From: Ilumatobacteraceae bacterium
GTDB lineage: Bacteria > Actinomycetota > Acidimicrobiia > Acidimicrobiales > Ilumatobacteraceae
NCBI GenBank assembly: GCA_007117775.1
Contig: SKFX01000044.1
Span: forward strand, 1-6,130
Direction of reading: 5' to 3'
Length of the DNA: 6,130 bases
Position 1 is the first letter of the stretch. Each line of letters starts with the position of its first letter. Both the position numbers and the translations under genes were made by a program. This document shows positions 1-6,072 of this stretch, one piece after another. The notes beneath the pieces are model-generated. The model had not been told where the DNA came from and did no database searches. It worked only from the letters and a program-made list of their open reading frames with translations.

Positions 1-1
1 C

Positions 2-1573
2 GATGCGCTTCGTGCGGCCGTCGCAGCCTCGGTGGCACGGCTGCGGGCGCTGGCCGAGTGGACCGGCGCAGCCGACACCGGCACCGACGAGACCACCGAT
101 AACGACGCTTCGACCCGTGCGGTCATCCGTCGCGCCGGGGCTGCCGGGGCGGTGCTGTTGACCAATGGGTCGGTCGCCGGGGCACCGGCACTGCCGATCA
201 GCACCACCTCGTCGATGGCGCTCATCGGCCCCTACAGCGAACATGGCCGCCCCCAGGGTGGTGGCAGCGCCCGGGTCACCCCGGCGAGTCCCGTCGGCGC
301 GCTCGAGGCGCTGCGCGAACGCGGCTATGAGGTCACCCATGAGATCGGCTGTTCGATCCCGCGGTATCTGCCGTTCATGACCGGTGAGTTCGAAGCGGTG
401 TTCACCGATCAGCACGGCACCTCGACGTCGCGGCGGATGCGTCGACTGCAGTTCGTACGCGAATCGTTCCACGATGACGGCCTCATCGGCGAGATCGGCG
501 CGTCGATCACCGGGATGGTGCGTGTCGAGGCCGCCGGCGACTACCGCGTCTCGGTGCGCGCCGTCGGTGCGGTTCGGCTGTCGATCGACGGCGACGTGGT
601 GGTGGACCTGAATGGATCCGACCGCGGCGGGTCGTTCTTCGGCTTCGGGTCCGATGAGATCATCGTCGTGGTGCCGCTCGAATCCGGTCGTGACCACCGC
701 GTCGTCGTCGACTATCCCGCCGCACCATCACCGGGACTGCGCGGCGTCATGGTCGGCTTGGCCCCCGATGTCGATGACGATCTGGTGCCGGCCGCAGTCG
801 CAGCGGCCGCGGCAGCGGACTGTGCGGTGCTGCTGGTGGGCACCGACGATGAATGGGAGACCGAGGGCGAGGACCGCACCTCGCTGTCACTGCCCGGCGA
901 CCAGGACCGCCTCATCGAAGCGGTCGCCGCGGTCAACGACCGCACGATCGTGGTCCTCAACACCGGATCGCCGGTCGCGATGCCGTGGCTGGACTCGGTC
1001 GCAGCGGTGGTGCAGTTGTGGTTCCCCGGTGGCGAGTTGGGCCATGTGCTCGCCGATGTGCTCTCAGGTGATGTGGAGCCGTCGGGGCGACTGCCGATCA
1101 CGTTCCCGCGCCGTCTCGATCGCACCCCGGCCGCGGCGCACCATCCCGGTGACGGCGTCACCGCCGACTATGGCGAGGGGGTCGCCATCGGCCATCGCTG
1201 GTATGACCGTGAGGGTGAGGAGCCGCTGTTCTGGTTCGGCCACGGCCTCGGCTACAGCGAGTTCTCCTGGGACGAAGCGGTGTTCGATCCGGCGACCGCC
1301 ACGGTCTCAGTCAACGTGACCAACACCGGGGCGCGCCTCGGCCATGAGGTCGTCCAGGTCTATGTCCGTGGCCCGTTCGGTCTGCGCTTCGCCGCCTCGC
1401 GCAAGGTTGCCATCATGCCCGGTGAGGCCCAGACCGTGAACGTCACGGTCCCAGACCGTGCCGCGTTGGTGTGGGGCGATGGTGGGTGGGAGCGAGCCGA
1501 TGGCCTCATCGAGGTGCTGCTCGGCACACATGCCGGTGCGCTCGATGCCGTGGGTGTCCTGATCAGCGGGTGA
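2..1573 (+). CDS. Glycoside hydrolase family 3 beta-glycosidase with PA14-like insert, 5'-truncated by window edge
   Basis: The frame is open from base 2 (reading DALRAAVAASVARL...) to the TGA at 1571-1573, so the true start lies upstream; the GTG at 32 is only an internal codon. GH3 enzymes remove terminal beta-linked sugars from glycosides. What remains is the (alpha/beta) sandwich C-domain, which begins near 120-360, is interrupted by a beta-rich PA14-like insert at about 377-730 (core ITGMVRVEAAGDYRVSV), and resumes at about 790-1130 with CAVLLVGTDDEW, ETEGEDR and FPGGELG. A fibronectin-III-like tail follows at about 1250-1560 (VSVNVTNTGARLGHEVVQVYV). In this family the Glu of the E-G-x-D-R motif (codon 863-865) is the acid/base. 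The catalytic Asp nucleophile belongs to the N-terminal barrel and is not in the window. The PA14 insert resembles that of Kluyveromyces KmBglI. Substrate, and whether a signal peptide exists, cannot be judged here. Confidence 0.93.
   Translation, partial: DALRAAVAASVARLRALAEWTGAADTGTDETTDNDASTRAVIRRAGAAGAVLLTNGSVAGAPALPISTTSSMALIGPYSEHGRPQGGGSARVTPASPVGALEALRERGYEVTHEIGCSIPRYLPFMTGEFEAVFTDQHGTSTSRRMRRLQFVRESFHDDGLIGEIGASITGMVRVEAAGDYRVSVRAVGAVRLSIDGDVVVDLNGSDRGGSFFGFGSDEIIVVVPLESGRDHRVVVDYPAAPSPGLRGVMVGLAPDVDDDLVPAAVAAAAAADCAVLLVGTDDEWETEGEDRTSLSLPGDQDRLIEAVAAVNDRTIVVLNTGSPVAMPWLDSVAAVVQLWFPGGELGHVLADVLSGDVEPSGRLPITFPRRLDRTPAAAHHPGDGVTADYGEGVAIGHRWYDREGEEPLFWFGHGLGYSEFSWDEAVFDPATATVSVNVTNTGARLGHEVVQVYVRGPFGLRFAASRKVAIMPGEAQTVNVTVPDRAALVWGDGGWERADGLIEVLLGTHAGALDAVGVLISG
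1563..1573. other. 11-bp convergent overlap of GH3 and YihY 3' ends
   Basis: The plus-strand GH3 gene stops with TGA at 1571-1573, and the minus-strand YihY-type gene stops with TGA read from 1565 to 1563, so the last codons of the two genes interlock. No GC-rich hairpin followed by a T run is visible in the surrounding hundred bases, so no intrinsic terminator is called for either direction. Confidence 0.85.
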
Positions 1574-2432
1574 TCGTCCCCATGGTCACGGTGTCGATGG
1601 CGGTCTTGCCGTTGTGGTGGCGGTGACGCGCCGCGTTGAGTTCGGCGCCCATCAGTGACACGATCGCCAACAGGTTGATCCAGGCGGTCAGAGCGATGAC
1701 CGTCGCGAAGGTCCCGGCGGTATCGGAGGCGCTCGCCAGATAGCGCCGGATGATGAACCCGCCGAGCAGATGCAGGCCGAGGAGACCGAACGCTGAGAGC
1801 AGTGCACCTCGCCACACCATCGCGGTGGTGAGATCGGCTGCGGTCATGTAGCGCATCATTGCGGTCAACACCACCAAGTTGACGCCGAGCGCCGCGAAGT
1901 TCAGCGCCCAGAATCCGATCGGACCGCCACCGGGCAGGTTGGTGAGGGTGCCGGTGATCACCACTGCCGACGCGATGGCGAATCCTCCGCCCACCGCTTT
2001 GAGGCGACGCACCGCGGTGTTGTCGCGGTGATCCACCGGGACCTCCCAGACATCATCGAACGCGACCTGCAGCGCGTTGAACGCCCGTGTCGCCGCCCAC
2101 AGCGCGATCAGCACACCGATGGTGATCGCCAGGATGTCACCGCTGATATTGCCGACCTGATCGCGGATCTGATCACCGATGACAGGGACCTCGCTCAACG
2201 CCGACTCAAGGATCCGGTCGCGCAGGTCCTCATCGTTGCGTAGCAGCACATTGAGCACCGCTGAGGCGACCATGACCAACGGGAACACCGACAGGAACCC
2301 GAAATACGCGAGCACGGCGGCATTGCGCGACGATTGGTGTCGGCGCCACCCGTCGAGCATCTCGACGAGCAGATTCGCCAGCGGCCAGCGGTCACGGATC
2401 GCCTGGATCGGCTTCGAGGTGGTCCAGGTCAT
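1563..2432 (-). CDS. YihY/BrkB-type integral membrane protein
   Basis: This 289-residue protein has six hydrophobic segments at about residues 39-63, 98-120, 146-166, 172-194, 207-229 and 238-264, and a His/Arg-rich soluble tail (ARHRHH). Family marks are the first segment with AYFGFLSVFPL, the RAFNALQVAFDDVW stretch after segment 2, and the closing MGAELNAAR. These match the YihY/virulence factor BrkB family (once misannotated as RNase BN) in length and topology. The family sits in the cytoplasmic membrane, and its molecular function is not established. The start ATG (2432-2430) directly follows the ung stop, and a GGAG ribosome site lies 7 nt upstream inside ung, so the two genes are very likely cotranscribed. 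Adjacency to a DNA-repair gene probably reflects a shared transcript rather than a shared function. Confidence 0.9.
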   Translation of the reverse strand: MTWTTSKPIQAIRDRWPLANLLVEMLDGWRRHQSSRNAAVLAYFGFLSVFPLVMVASAVLNVLLRNDEDLRDRILESALSEVPVIGDQIRDQVGNISGDILAITIGVLIALWAATRAFNALQVAFDDVWEVPVDHRDNTAVRRLKAVGGGFAIASAVVITGTLTNLPGGGPIGFWALNFAALGVNLVVLTAMMRYMTAADLTTAMVWRGALLSAFGLLGLHLLGGFIIRRYLASASDTAGTFATVIALTAWINLLAIVSLMGAELNAARHRHHNGKTAIDTVTMGTITR

Positions 2433-3125
2433 CTAGCGGCTCCAGTCGATCGGTTCGAGATCGGCGGCGATGAGGGCGGCATTGGCCCGGCTGAAGGGCC
2501 GTGAGCCGAGAAAGCCACGGTATGCCGACAGCGGTGACGGATGCGGCGAGGTGATGATGTGGTGGCGGTCGGTGTCGATCGCGGCGCCGGCGCGCTGGGC
2601 GGCAGCACCCCACAAGATGAACACGACACGATGGTCCTTGTCGTTGAGGATCTCGAGGATGCGTCCGGTGAACTGCTCCCAGCCGCGACCCTGATGTGAT
2701 CCGGCTTCACCGGCGCGCACCGTCAAGGTGGTATTCAACAACAGCACGCCACGACGCGCCCAGGCCTCCAAGTTGCCGTGGCCGGGAGGGTCGATGCCGA
2801 GATCATCGTGCAGTTCGCGCTCGATATTGGTGAGCGATGGCGGCACCGCGATGCCGTCCGGCACCGAGAAGCTCAGACCATGGGCCTGGCCGGGGCCGTG
2901 ATAGGGGTCCTGGCCGACGATCACCACCCGGGTAGCGGCATGGCTGGTCAGATACAAGGCCGCGAACACCCGATCAGGTGCCGGATACACCTGATGGCGG
3001 GTCCGCTCATCGGTGACGAACGAGCACAGCGGCTCCCAATAGGGGGCCTCGAACTGATCTCGCAGCAGCGGGTTCCAGTCGGTGGCCAGCATCGACTCCA
3101 GCGTGGCATATCGAGGGCCTAACAT
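2433..3125 (-). CDS. ung: Uracil-DNA glycosylase, family 1
   Basis: Ung removes uracil from DNA by cutting the N-glycosidic bond, starting base-excision repair after cytosine deamination or dUTP incorporation. The 230-residue protein carries every family-1 signature: GQDPYHG at residues 71-77 (Asp73 activates water, Tyr75 excludes thymine), Phe86 that stacks on uracil, LLLNTTLTVR with Asn131 for uracil recognition, and HPSPLSA at 195-201 with catalytic His195 and the intercalating Leu199. E. coli equivalents are D64, Y66, F77, N123, H187 and L191. The start is uncertain. ATG at 3125 is the most upstream in-frame start, since a TGA precedes it with no other start between. The second Met (codon 12, at 3092) would give catalytic Asp62, closer to E. 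coli numbering, but its GGAG is only 3 nt from the ATG. The gene diverges from the PLP-enzyme gene and leads the YihY-type gene. Confidence 0.97.
   Translation of the reverse strand: MLGPRYATLESMLATDWNPLLRDQFEAPYWEPLCSFVTDERTRHQVYPAPDRVFAALYLTSHAATRVVIVGQDPYHGPGQAHGLSFSVPDGIAVPPSLTNIERELHDDLGIDPPGHGNLEAWARRGVLLLNTTLTVRAGEAGSHQGRGWEQFTGRILEILNDKDHRVVFILWGAAAQRAGAAIDTDRHHIITSPHPSPLSAYRGFLGSRPFSRANAALIAADLEPIDWSR
2440..2443 (-). promoter_or_regulatory. Ribosome binding site of the YihY-type gene, inside ung
   Basis: Read on the minus strand this is GGAG followed by CCGCTAG and then ATG, a 7-nt spacer that includes the ung stop codon. It is the only clear Shine-Dalgarno-type site among the gene starts here, and it fixes the YihY start at 2432. 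Confidence 0.7.
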
Positions 3126-3137
3126 CGCATCGATGTT
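3121..3137. promoter_or_regulatory. Perfect inverted repeat holding both divergent start codons; possible bidirectional leaderless promoter
   Basis: The bases read AACATCG-CAT-CGATGTT: two 7-base arms that are exact reverse complements around a 3-base centre. The left arm contains the ung start (CAT at 3123-3125), and the right arm contains the PLP-enzyme start (ATG at 3133-3135). On the plus strand TAACAT (3120-3125) fits the actinobacterial -10 pattern TANNNT and ends 7 nt before the ATG. On the minus strand the symmetric hexamer is GAACAT (3138-3133), weaker by its first base, also 7 nt before the ung ATG. No convincing -35 element is seen. The inverted repeat is directly visible; its use as promoter or operator is inferred, and CGAT-rich local composition could yield it by chance. 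Confidence 0.4.
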
Positions 3138-4134
3138 CGATTCGGTGCCCCGCTGTCATCTGGCCACCCTGCCGACACCGCTCGAGGCGGGCCCCGAACT
3201 CGATGGCGGCGTGAGGTTATGGGTCAAACGCGATGACCTGACCGGTCTCGGTGGCGGTGGCAACAAGGCCCGCAAACTCGAGTTCCTGTGCGCCGATGCG
3301 CTCGAGCGTGGCGCCCGCAGCCTCGTCACCGTCGGCGCAGCGCAGTCGAATCACTGTCGGATGACGGCGGCCGCTGGGGCGGTGCTCGGCCTCGAGGTGC
3401 ATCTGGTGCTGGCCGGCGACCGCCCCGAGGTGCCAGCGGGCAACCAGCTGCTCTCACAGCTGTTCGGCGCACACCTGCACTTCACCGGCATCGATGATTC
3501 GCGCTGGGGTGAGTTGGAGATCTACCGCGAACAGCTCATCGAGTCACTCATCGCCGATGGTGCCGCACCCTATGGCATCGGCATCGGCGGGTCATCGCCG
3601 ATCGGCGCACTCGGGTATGTGGCAGGGTTCATGGAACTGATGACCGATCTGGAGCGCGCCGGGATCGAACCGGCCGCGATCATCACCACCTCCTCGAGCG
3701 GCGGCACCCATGCCGGCCTCGTCGCTGGCCGTGCACTGTGGCAGGCGCGCGGCCATGCGGTGCCAGAGGTGATCGCAGTCGGCGTCGCCAAGGGCGTGAA
3801 CGCCGGACTGCCCGACATCGTTGCATTGGCCGGAGAGGCGTTGGCGCTGATCGGCGCCGATACCGGCCTCGTCACCGCTGACGATGTCGTGGTGGATCCT
3901 CGCTGGATGGGGCCCGACTACGGGCATCCGACGCCAGAGGGGGACGCGGCGATCGACCTCGCTGCACGGCACCACGGCTGGATCATGGATCGCACCTATT
4001 CCGGCAAGGGACTGTCGGGGGTGCTCGGCATGATCGCCGAGGGCCGGTTCGCGCCAGGCAGCGACATCGTATTCATCCACACCGGTGGCACCCCGGCGGT
4101 CTTCGCCCCCGGTGGTGCGGCGGTCGCGCCATAG
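3133..4134 (+). CDS. PLP-dependent D-cysteine desulfhydrase-like enzyme (ACC deaminase family)
   Basis: This 333-residue fold-type II PLP enzyme aligns along its length with E. coli DcyD, which converts D-cysteine to pyruvate, H2S and ammonia. Visible marks are KRDD (32-35), GGNKARKLE with the PLP lysine Lys45, QSNH with Ser72 near the cofactor, the phosphate loop SSSGGTHAG (187-195), GPDYGHPTPEG, and the C-terminal YSGKG and IHTGG motifs. ACC deaminases carry Glu and Leu at the two specificity positions; here they are Ser290 and Thr317, the desulfhydrase-type pair, so ACC deaminase is unlikely. L-cysteate sulfo-lyase or another amino-acid lyase remains possible. Start ATG 3133 is chosen because homologues begin about ten residues before the TPLE motif; an in-frame ATG at 3082 would overlap ung. 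There is no well-spaced ribosome site (GAGGG at 3113-3117 is 15 nt away), consistent with a leaderless mRNA. It is the first gene of a three-gene run. Confidence 0.88.
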   Translation: MFDSVPRCHLATLPTPLEAGPELDGGVRLWVKRDDLTGLGGGGNKARKLEFLCADALERGARSLVTVGAAQSNHCRMTAAAGAVLGLEVHLVLAGDRPEVPAGNQLLSQLFGAHLHFTGIDDSRWGELEIYREQLIESLIADGAAPYGIGIGGSSPIGALGYVAGFMELMTDLERAGIEPAAIITTSSSGGTHAGLVAGRALWQARGHAVPEVIAVGVAKGVNAGLPDIVALAGEALALIGADTGLVTADDVVVDPRWMGPDYGHPTPEGDAAIDLAARHHGWIMDRTYSGKGLSGVLGMIAEGRFAPGSDIVFIHTGGTPAVFAPGGAAVAP

Positions 4135-4140
4135 CGGCAC

Positions 4141-4146
4141 TACCGT
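4141..4146 (+). promoter_or_regulatory. Possible -10 box for a leaderless dioxygenase transcript
   Basis: TACCGT fits TANNNT and ends exactly 7 nt before the ATG at 4154, the same geometry as TAACAT before the upstream PLP-enzyme gene. There is no Shine-Dalgarno sequence in the 19-nt gap and no clear -35. It could let the dioxygenase gene be transcribed on its own, or it may be chance within a read-through operon. Confidence 0.25.
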
Positions 4147-4153
4147 TACCGAC

Positions 4154-5143
4154 ATGGATTCCTCGATCCTCGACGTTGACCTGTTGGCCTTCGAACGCGG
4201 CAGCGCGACCGAGCGCAGAAGCGTCGTCGATGGGGTGCGGCGCAGTCTCGAGACCGGCTTCGTGTACACCGCCCACGACCTGAGCGAAGACCTCATCGAC
4301 ACCGCGTACGCGATGTTGGCCGAGTTCTTCAGCCTCGACAGCGAGACCAAATCGCGCTTCATCGCTCCCGGTGCCCACGGCCAGACCGGCTACACCGGGG
4401 TGCTGGTCGAGACCGCGGCGTCGAGTGATCATCCCGATTTCAAGGAGATGCTGAACTGGTCGGTGCCGATCCCGGCGGGCCATCCGATGCGGCGGAACTA
4501 TCCGACGATGTATCCCGATCAGGTGCTGCCCGAGGCCGCGGTGCCCGGGATCACCGAGGTGCTGAGCGAATTCCACCATGCCATCGCTGCGCTCCAGCAG
4601 CGGTTCCTGCGCATCATCGCCGAGGGCATCGGCTGTCATGCGTCGTTCTTCGACGAGATGGTCACCGATGCACCGACACTGACGCGCGCCATCCGCTATC
4701 CACCGATGGTCGAATCGCCCGGCACCCAGCATGTCTGGTCCGCTGAACACGGCGATATCAACCTCATCACCGCACTGCCGCGCGCGACCGGGCCGGGACT
4801 GCAGGTGCTCGTCGGCGATGACTGGGTCGATGCGGTGCCACCGGCGGGCCATGTGATCATCAACACCGGGATCATGCTCGAGCGCATCACCAACGGTGTG
4901 CTGCCGATCGGCATCCACCGCGTCGTCGCGCCGCCGGGACACAACGATGAGCGTTACAGCGTGGTGCAGTTCTGCCATCCGCGACCCTGGACGATCCTGT
5001 CACCGGTGCCGTCGTGCTGCACCGAGGACAATCCGCAGCGCTTCGCCCCGGTCTCGGCGGCCGATGCCCATGCCGAGGTGATCTATCAGATCAACCTGGT
5101 CGAGGACGCCCGGCGGGTCGACACGGTTGCTGAGACCAGATGA
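4154..5143 (+). CDS. Isopenicillin N synthase-like 2-oxoglutarate/Fe(II) dioxygenase
   Basis: This is a 329-residue soluble non-haem iron oxygenase of the IPNS/plant-type dioxygenase superfamily. The N-terminal part (about 5-110) follows the DIOX_N pattern (ILDVDLLAFERG... LETGFVYTAHD... AYAMLAEFFSLDSETKSRF). The catalytic jelly roll (about 165-290) has the iron triad His199-Gly-Asp201 and His255, followed by Arg267-Tyr-Ser269, the RxS pair that binds the 2-oxoglutarate carboxylate in most members. HGDINLITALPRATGPGLQVL and INTGIMLERITNGVLP are typical of bacterial IPNS-family oxygenases. The substrate is unknown; nothing nearby encodes a peptide synthetase, so penicillin synthesis is not implied. 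Start ATG 4154 matches where homologues begin; an in-frame ATG at 4085 would lie inside the previous gene. It follows the PLP enzyme by 19 nt, and its stop overlaps the next start as ATGA. Confidence 0.9.
   Translation: MDSSILDVDLLAFERGSATERRSVVDGVRRSLETGFVYTAHDLSEDLIDTAYAMLAEFFSLDSETKSRFIAPGAHGQTGYTGVLVETAASSDHPDFKEMLNWSVPIPAGHPMRRNYPTMYPDQVLPEAAVPGITEVLSEFHHAIAALQQRFLRIIAEGIGCHASFFDEMVTDAPTLTRAIRYPPMVESPGTQHVWSAEHGDINLITALPRATGPGLQVLVGDDWVDAVPPAGHVIINTGIMLERITNGVLPIGIHRVVAPPGHNDERYSVVQFCHPRPWTILSPVPSCCTEDNPQRFAPVSAADAHAEVIYQINLVEDARRVDTVAETR
5140..5143 (+). other. ATGA stop/start overlap between dioxygenase and kinase genes
   Basis: The ATG of the kinase shares its last two bases with the TGA of the dioxygenase. 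Upstream there is only a weak purine stretch (GAGA at about 5132-5136), so re-initiation by ribosomes finishing the dioxygenase is the likely way the kinase is translated. This ties the two genes into one transcript. Confidence 0.8.
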
Positions 5144-6072
5144 CCGCCGAGGAGTCCGCCGGCGAGTGGCGTGATGCGGTGCTGTGCATCGATATCGGCG
5201 GCACCAAGTTCGCAGCCGGGCTGATGACGACCGATGGGCAATTGATCGATCGCAACCGCGCCGAGATCAACCCCGAGTCATCGGCTGAGCTCCTCTTCGA
5301 TCTGTTGACCGAACTGATCGACGGCCAGCGCCAACGCGCCGCGCATCACCGGGTGCGAATCCTGTCGGTCGGTGTCGGATCCGCCGGGCCGGTGGGACGC
5401 GACTGCGTGACGATCTCGCCGATCAACATCGGCGCCTGGCAGGGCTTCGCGCTGCGTGAGCGCCTGCTCGAGTTGACCGGGTTGCCGGTGTTCGGCGAAC
5501 TCGATGCCAAAGCGCTCGCCATGGCCGAGGGATGGCAGGGCGCCGCGCAGGGGATGCGCAACTTCTGCGCGATGACGGTGTCGACGGGGATCGGCGGTGG
5601 CCTCGTCATCGACGGCCGCCTCATCGACGGCGCGACCGGCAACGCCGGCCATGTCGGCCACCTGATCGTCGAACCCGGCGGTCGACGCTGTGGCTGTGGG
5701 GCGCGCGGCTGTCTCGAGGCGGAGGCCTCGGGCCTCGCGATCGAGGCGATCACCGGGCGCTCGCCGACCGAGCCGACCTATGAGATCATGCGCCGCACCG
5801 GAACACTCGTCGGGCGCGGCGCGGCGATGCTGTGCACGACGCTCGATCTCCAACTCGTCGTCGTCGGCGGGTCTGTCGCGCTCGGGTTCGCGGCGACGTT
5901 CTTCAACGCCGCCCAGGAGGAACTGGATCGCATCATGGCCACCGCGGCGTCATCGGTGACCGGATCGGCACCGCTGTTGGTGTCGACCCGTCTCGGTGAC
6001 GCCGGTCCGCTGATCGGCGCCGGAGCGGTGGGTCTGCGCGGTCTGCGCCGTGCCCGCGTCGCTACACCGTGA
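5140..6072 (+). CDS. ROK-family sugar kinase, NanK-like
   Basis: ROK kinases phosphorylate hexoses such as glucose or N-acetylmannosamine with ATP in the cytoplasm. This 310-residue protein has the ATP-binding DIGGTK (18-23), a catalytic Asp122 in GELDAKALAMAE, STGIGGG, and a complete zinc site of His174, Cys184, Cys186 and Cys191 (CGCGARGCLE), then VVVGGSVALG. There is no N-terminal helix-turn-helix, so it is a kinase and not a ROK repressor. Two sugar-site differences stand out. The usual Asn-Asp is Leu121-Asp122, and the usual AGE-x-GH is AGHVGH (His171), a form I recall from E. coli NanK, as is VVVGGSV. N-acetylmannosamine or a related aminosugar is therefore a better guess than glucose, but this is inference. 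The start overlaps the dioxygenase stop (ATGA), with no strong ribosome site, suggesting translational coupling. Confidence 0.9.
   Translation: MTAEESAGEWRDAVLCIDIGGTKFAAGLMTTDGQLIDRNRAEINPESSAELLFDLLTELIDGQRQRAAHHRVRILSVGVGSAGPVGRDCVTISPINIGAWQGFALRERLLELTGLPVFGELDAKALAMAEGWQGAAQGMRNFCAMTVSTGIGGGLVIDGRLIDGATGNAGHVGHLIVEPGGRRCGCGARGCLEAEASGLAIEAITGRSPTEPTYEIMRRTGTLVGRGAAMLCTTLDLQLVVVGGSVALGFAATFFNAAQEELDRIMATAASSVTGSAPLLVSTRLGDAGPLIGAGAVGLRGLRRARVATP
6062..6072. other. 11-bp convergent overlap of kinase and DUF418-like 3' ends
   Basis: The kinase stops with TGA at 6070-6072, and the minus-strand gene stops with TAG read from 6064 to 6062. The geometry is identical to the overlap at 1563-1573. 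No intrinsic terminator with a T tract is visible on either strand nearby. Confidence 0.65.

Noticed and set aside
612..1319. Plus-strand open frame of 235 codons inside the GH3 gene.
   Set aside because: It is an Arg/Ser/Pro/Trp-rich out-of-frame shadow; the overlapping GH3 frame has clear domain motifs.
3082..3132. Upstream in-frame ATG at 3082 as the start of the PLP enzyme.
   Set aside because: It would add 17 residues without family counterpart and overlap the 5' end of ung by 44 bp; the start at 3133 matches homologue length.
4073..4978. Long open frame on the minus strand (301 codons) opposite the dioxygenase.
   Set aside because: Its translation is rich in His, Arg, Gly and Asp with no family motif, as expected for an antisense shadow of a high-G+C gene. 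The plus strand encodes a complete conserved enzyme.
3133..5143. An ethylene-related pair: ACC deaminase family gene beside an ACC-oxidase-superfamily oxygenase.
   Set aside because: Ser290 and Thr317 in the PLP enzyme are of the desulfhydrase type, and the oxygenase looks like general bacterial IPNS-family members, with nothing specific to ACC oxidase. The link rests on superfamily names only.
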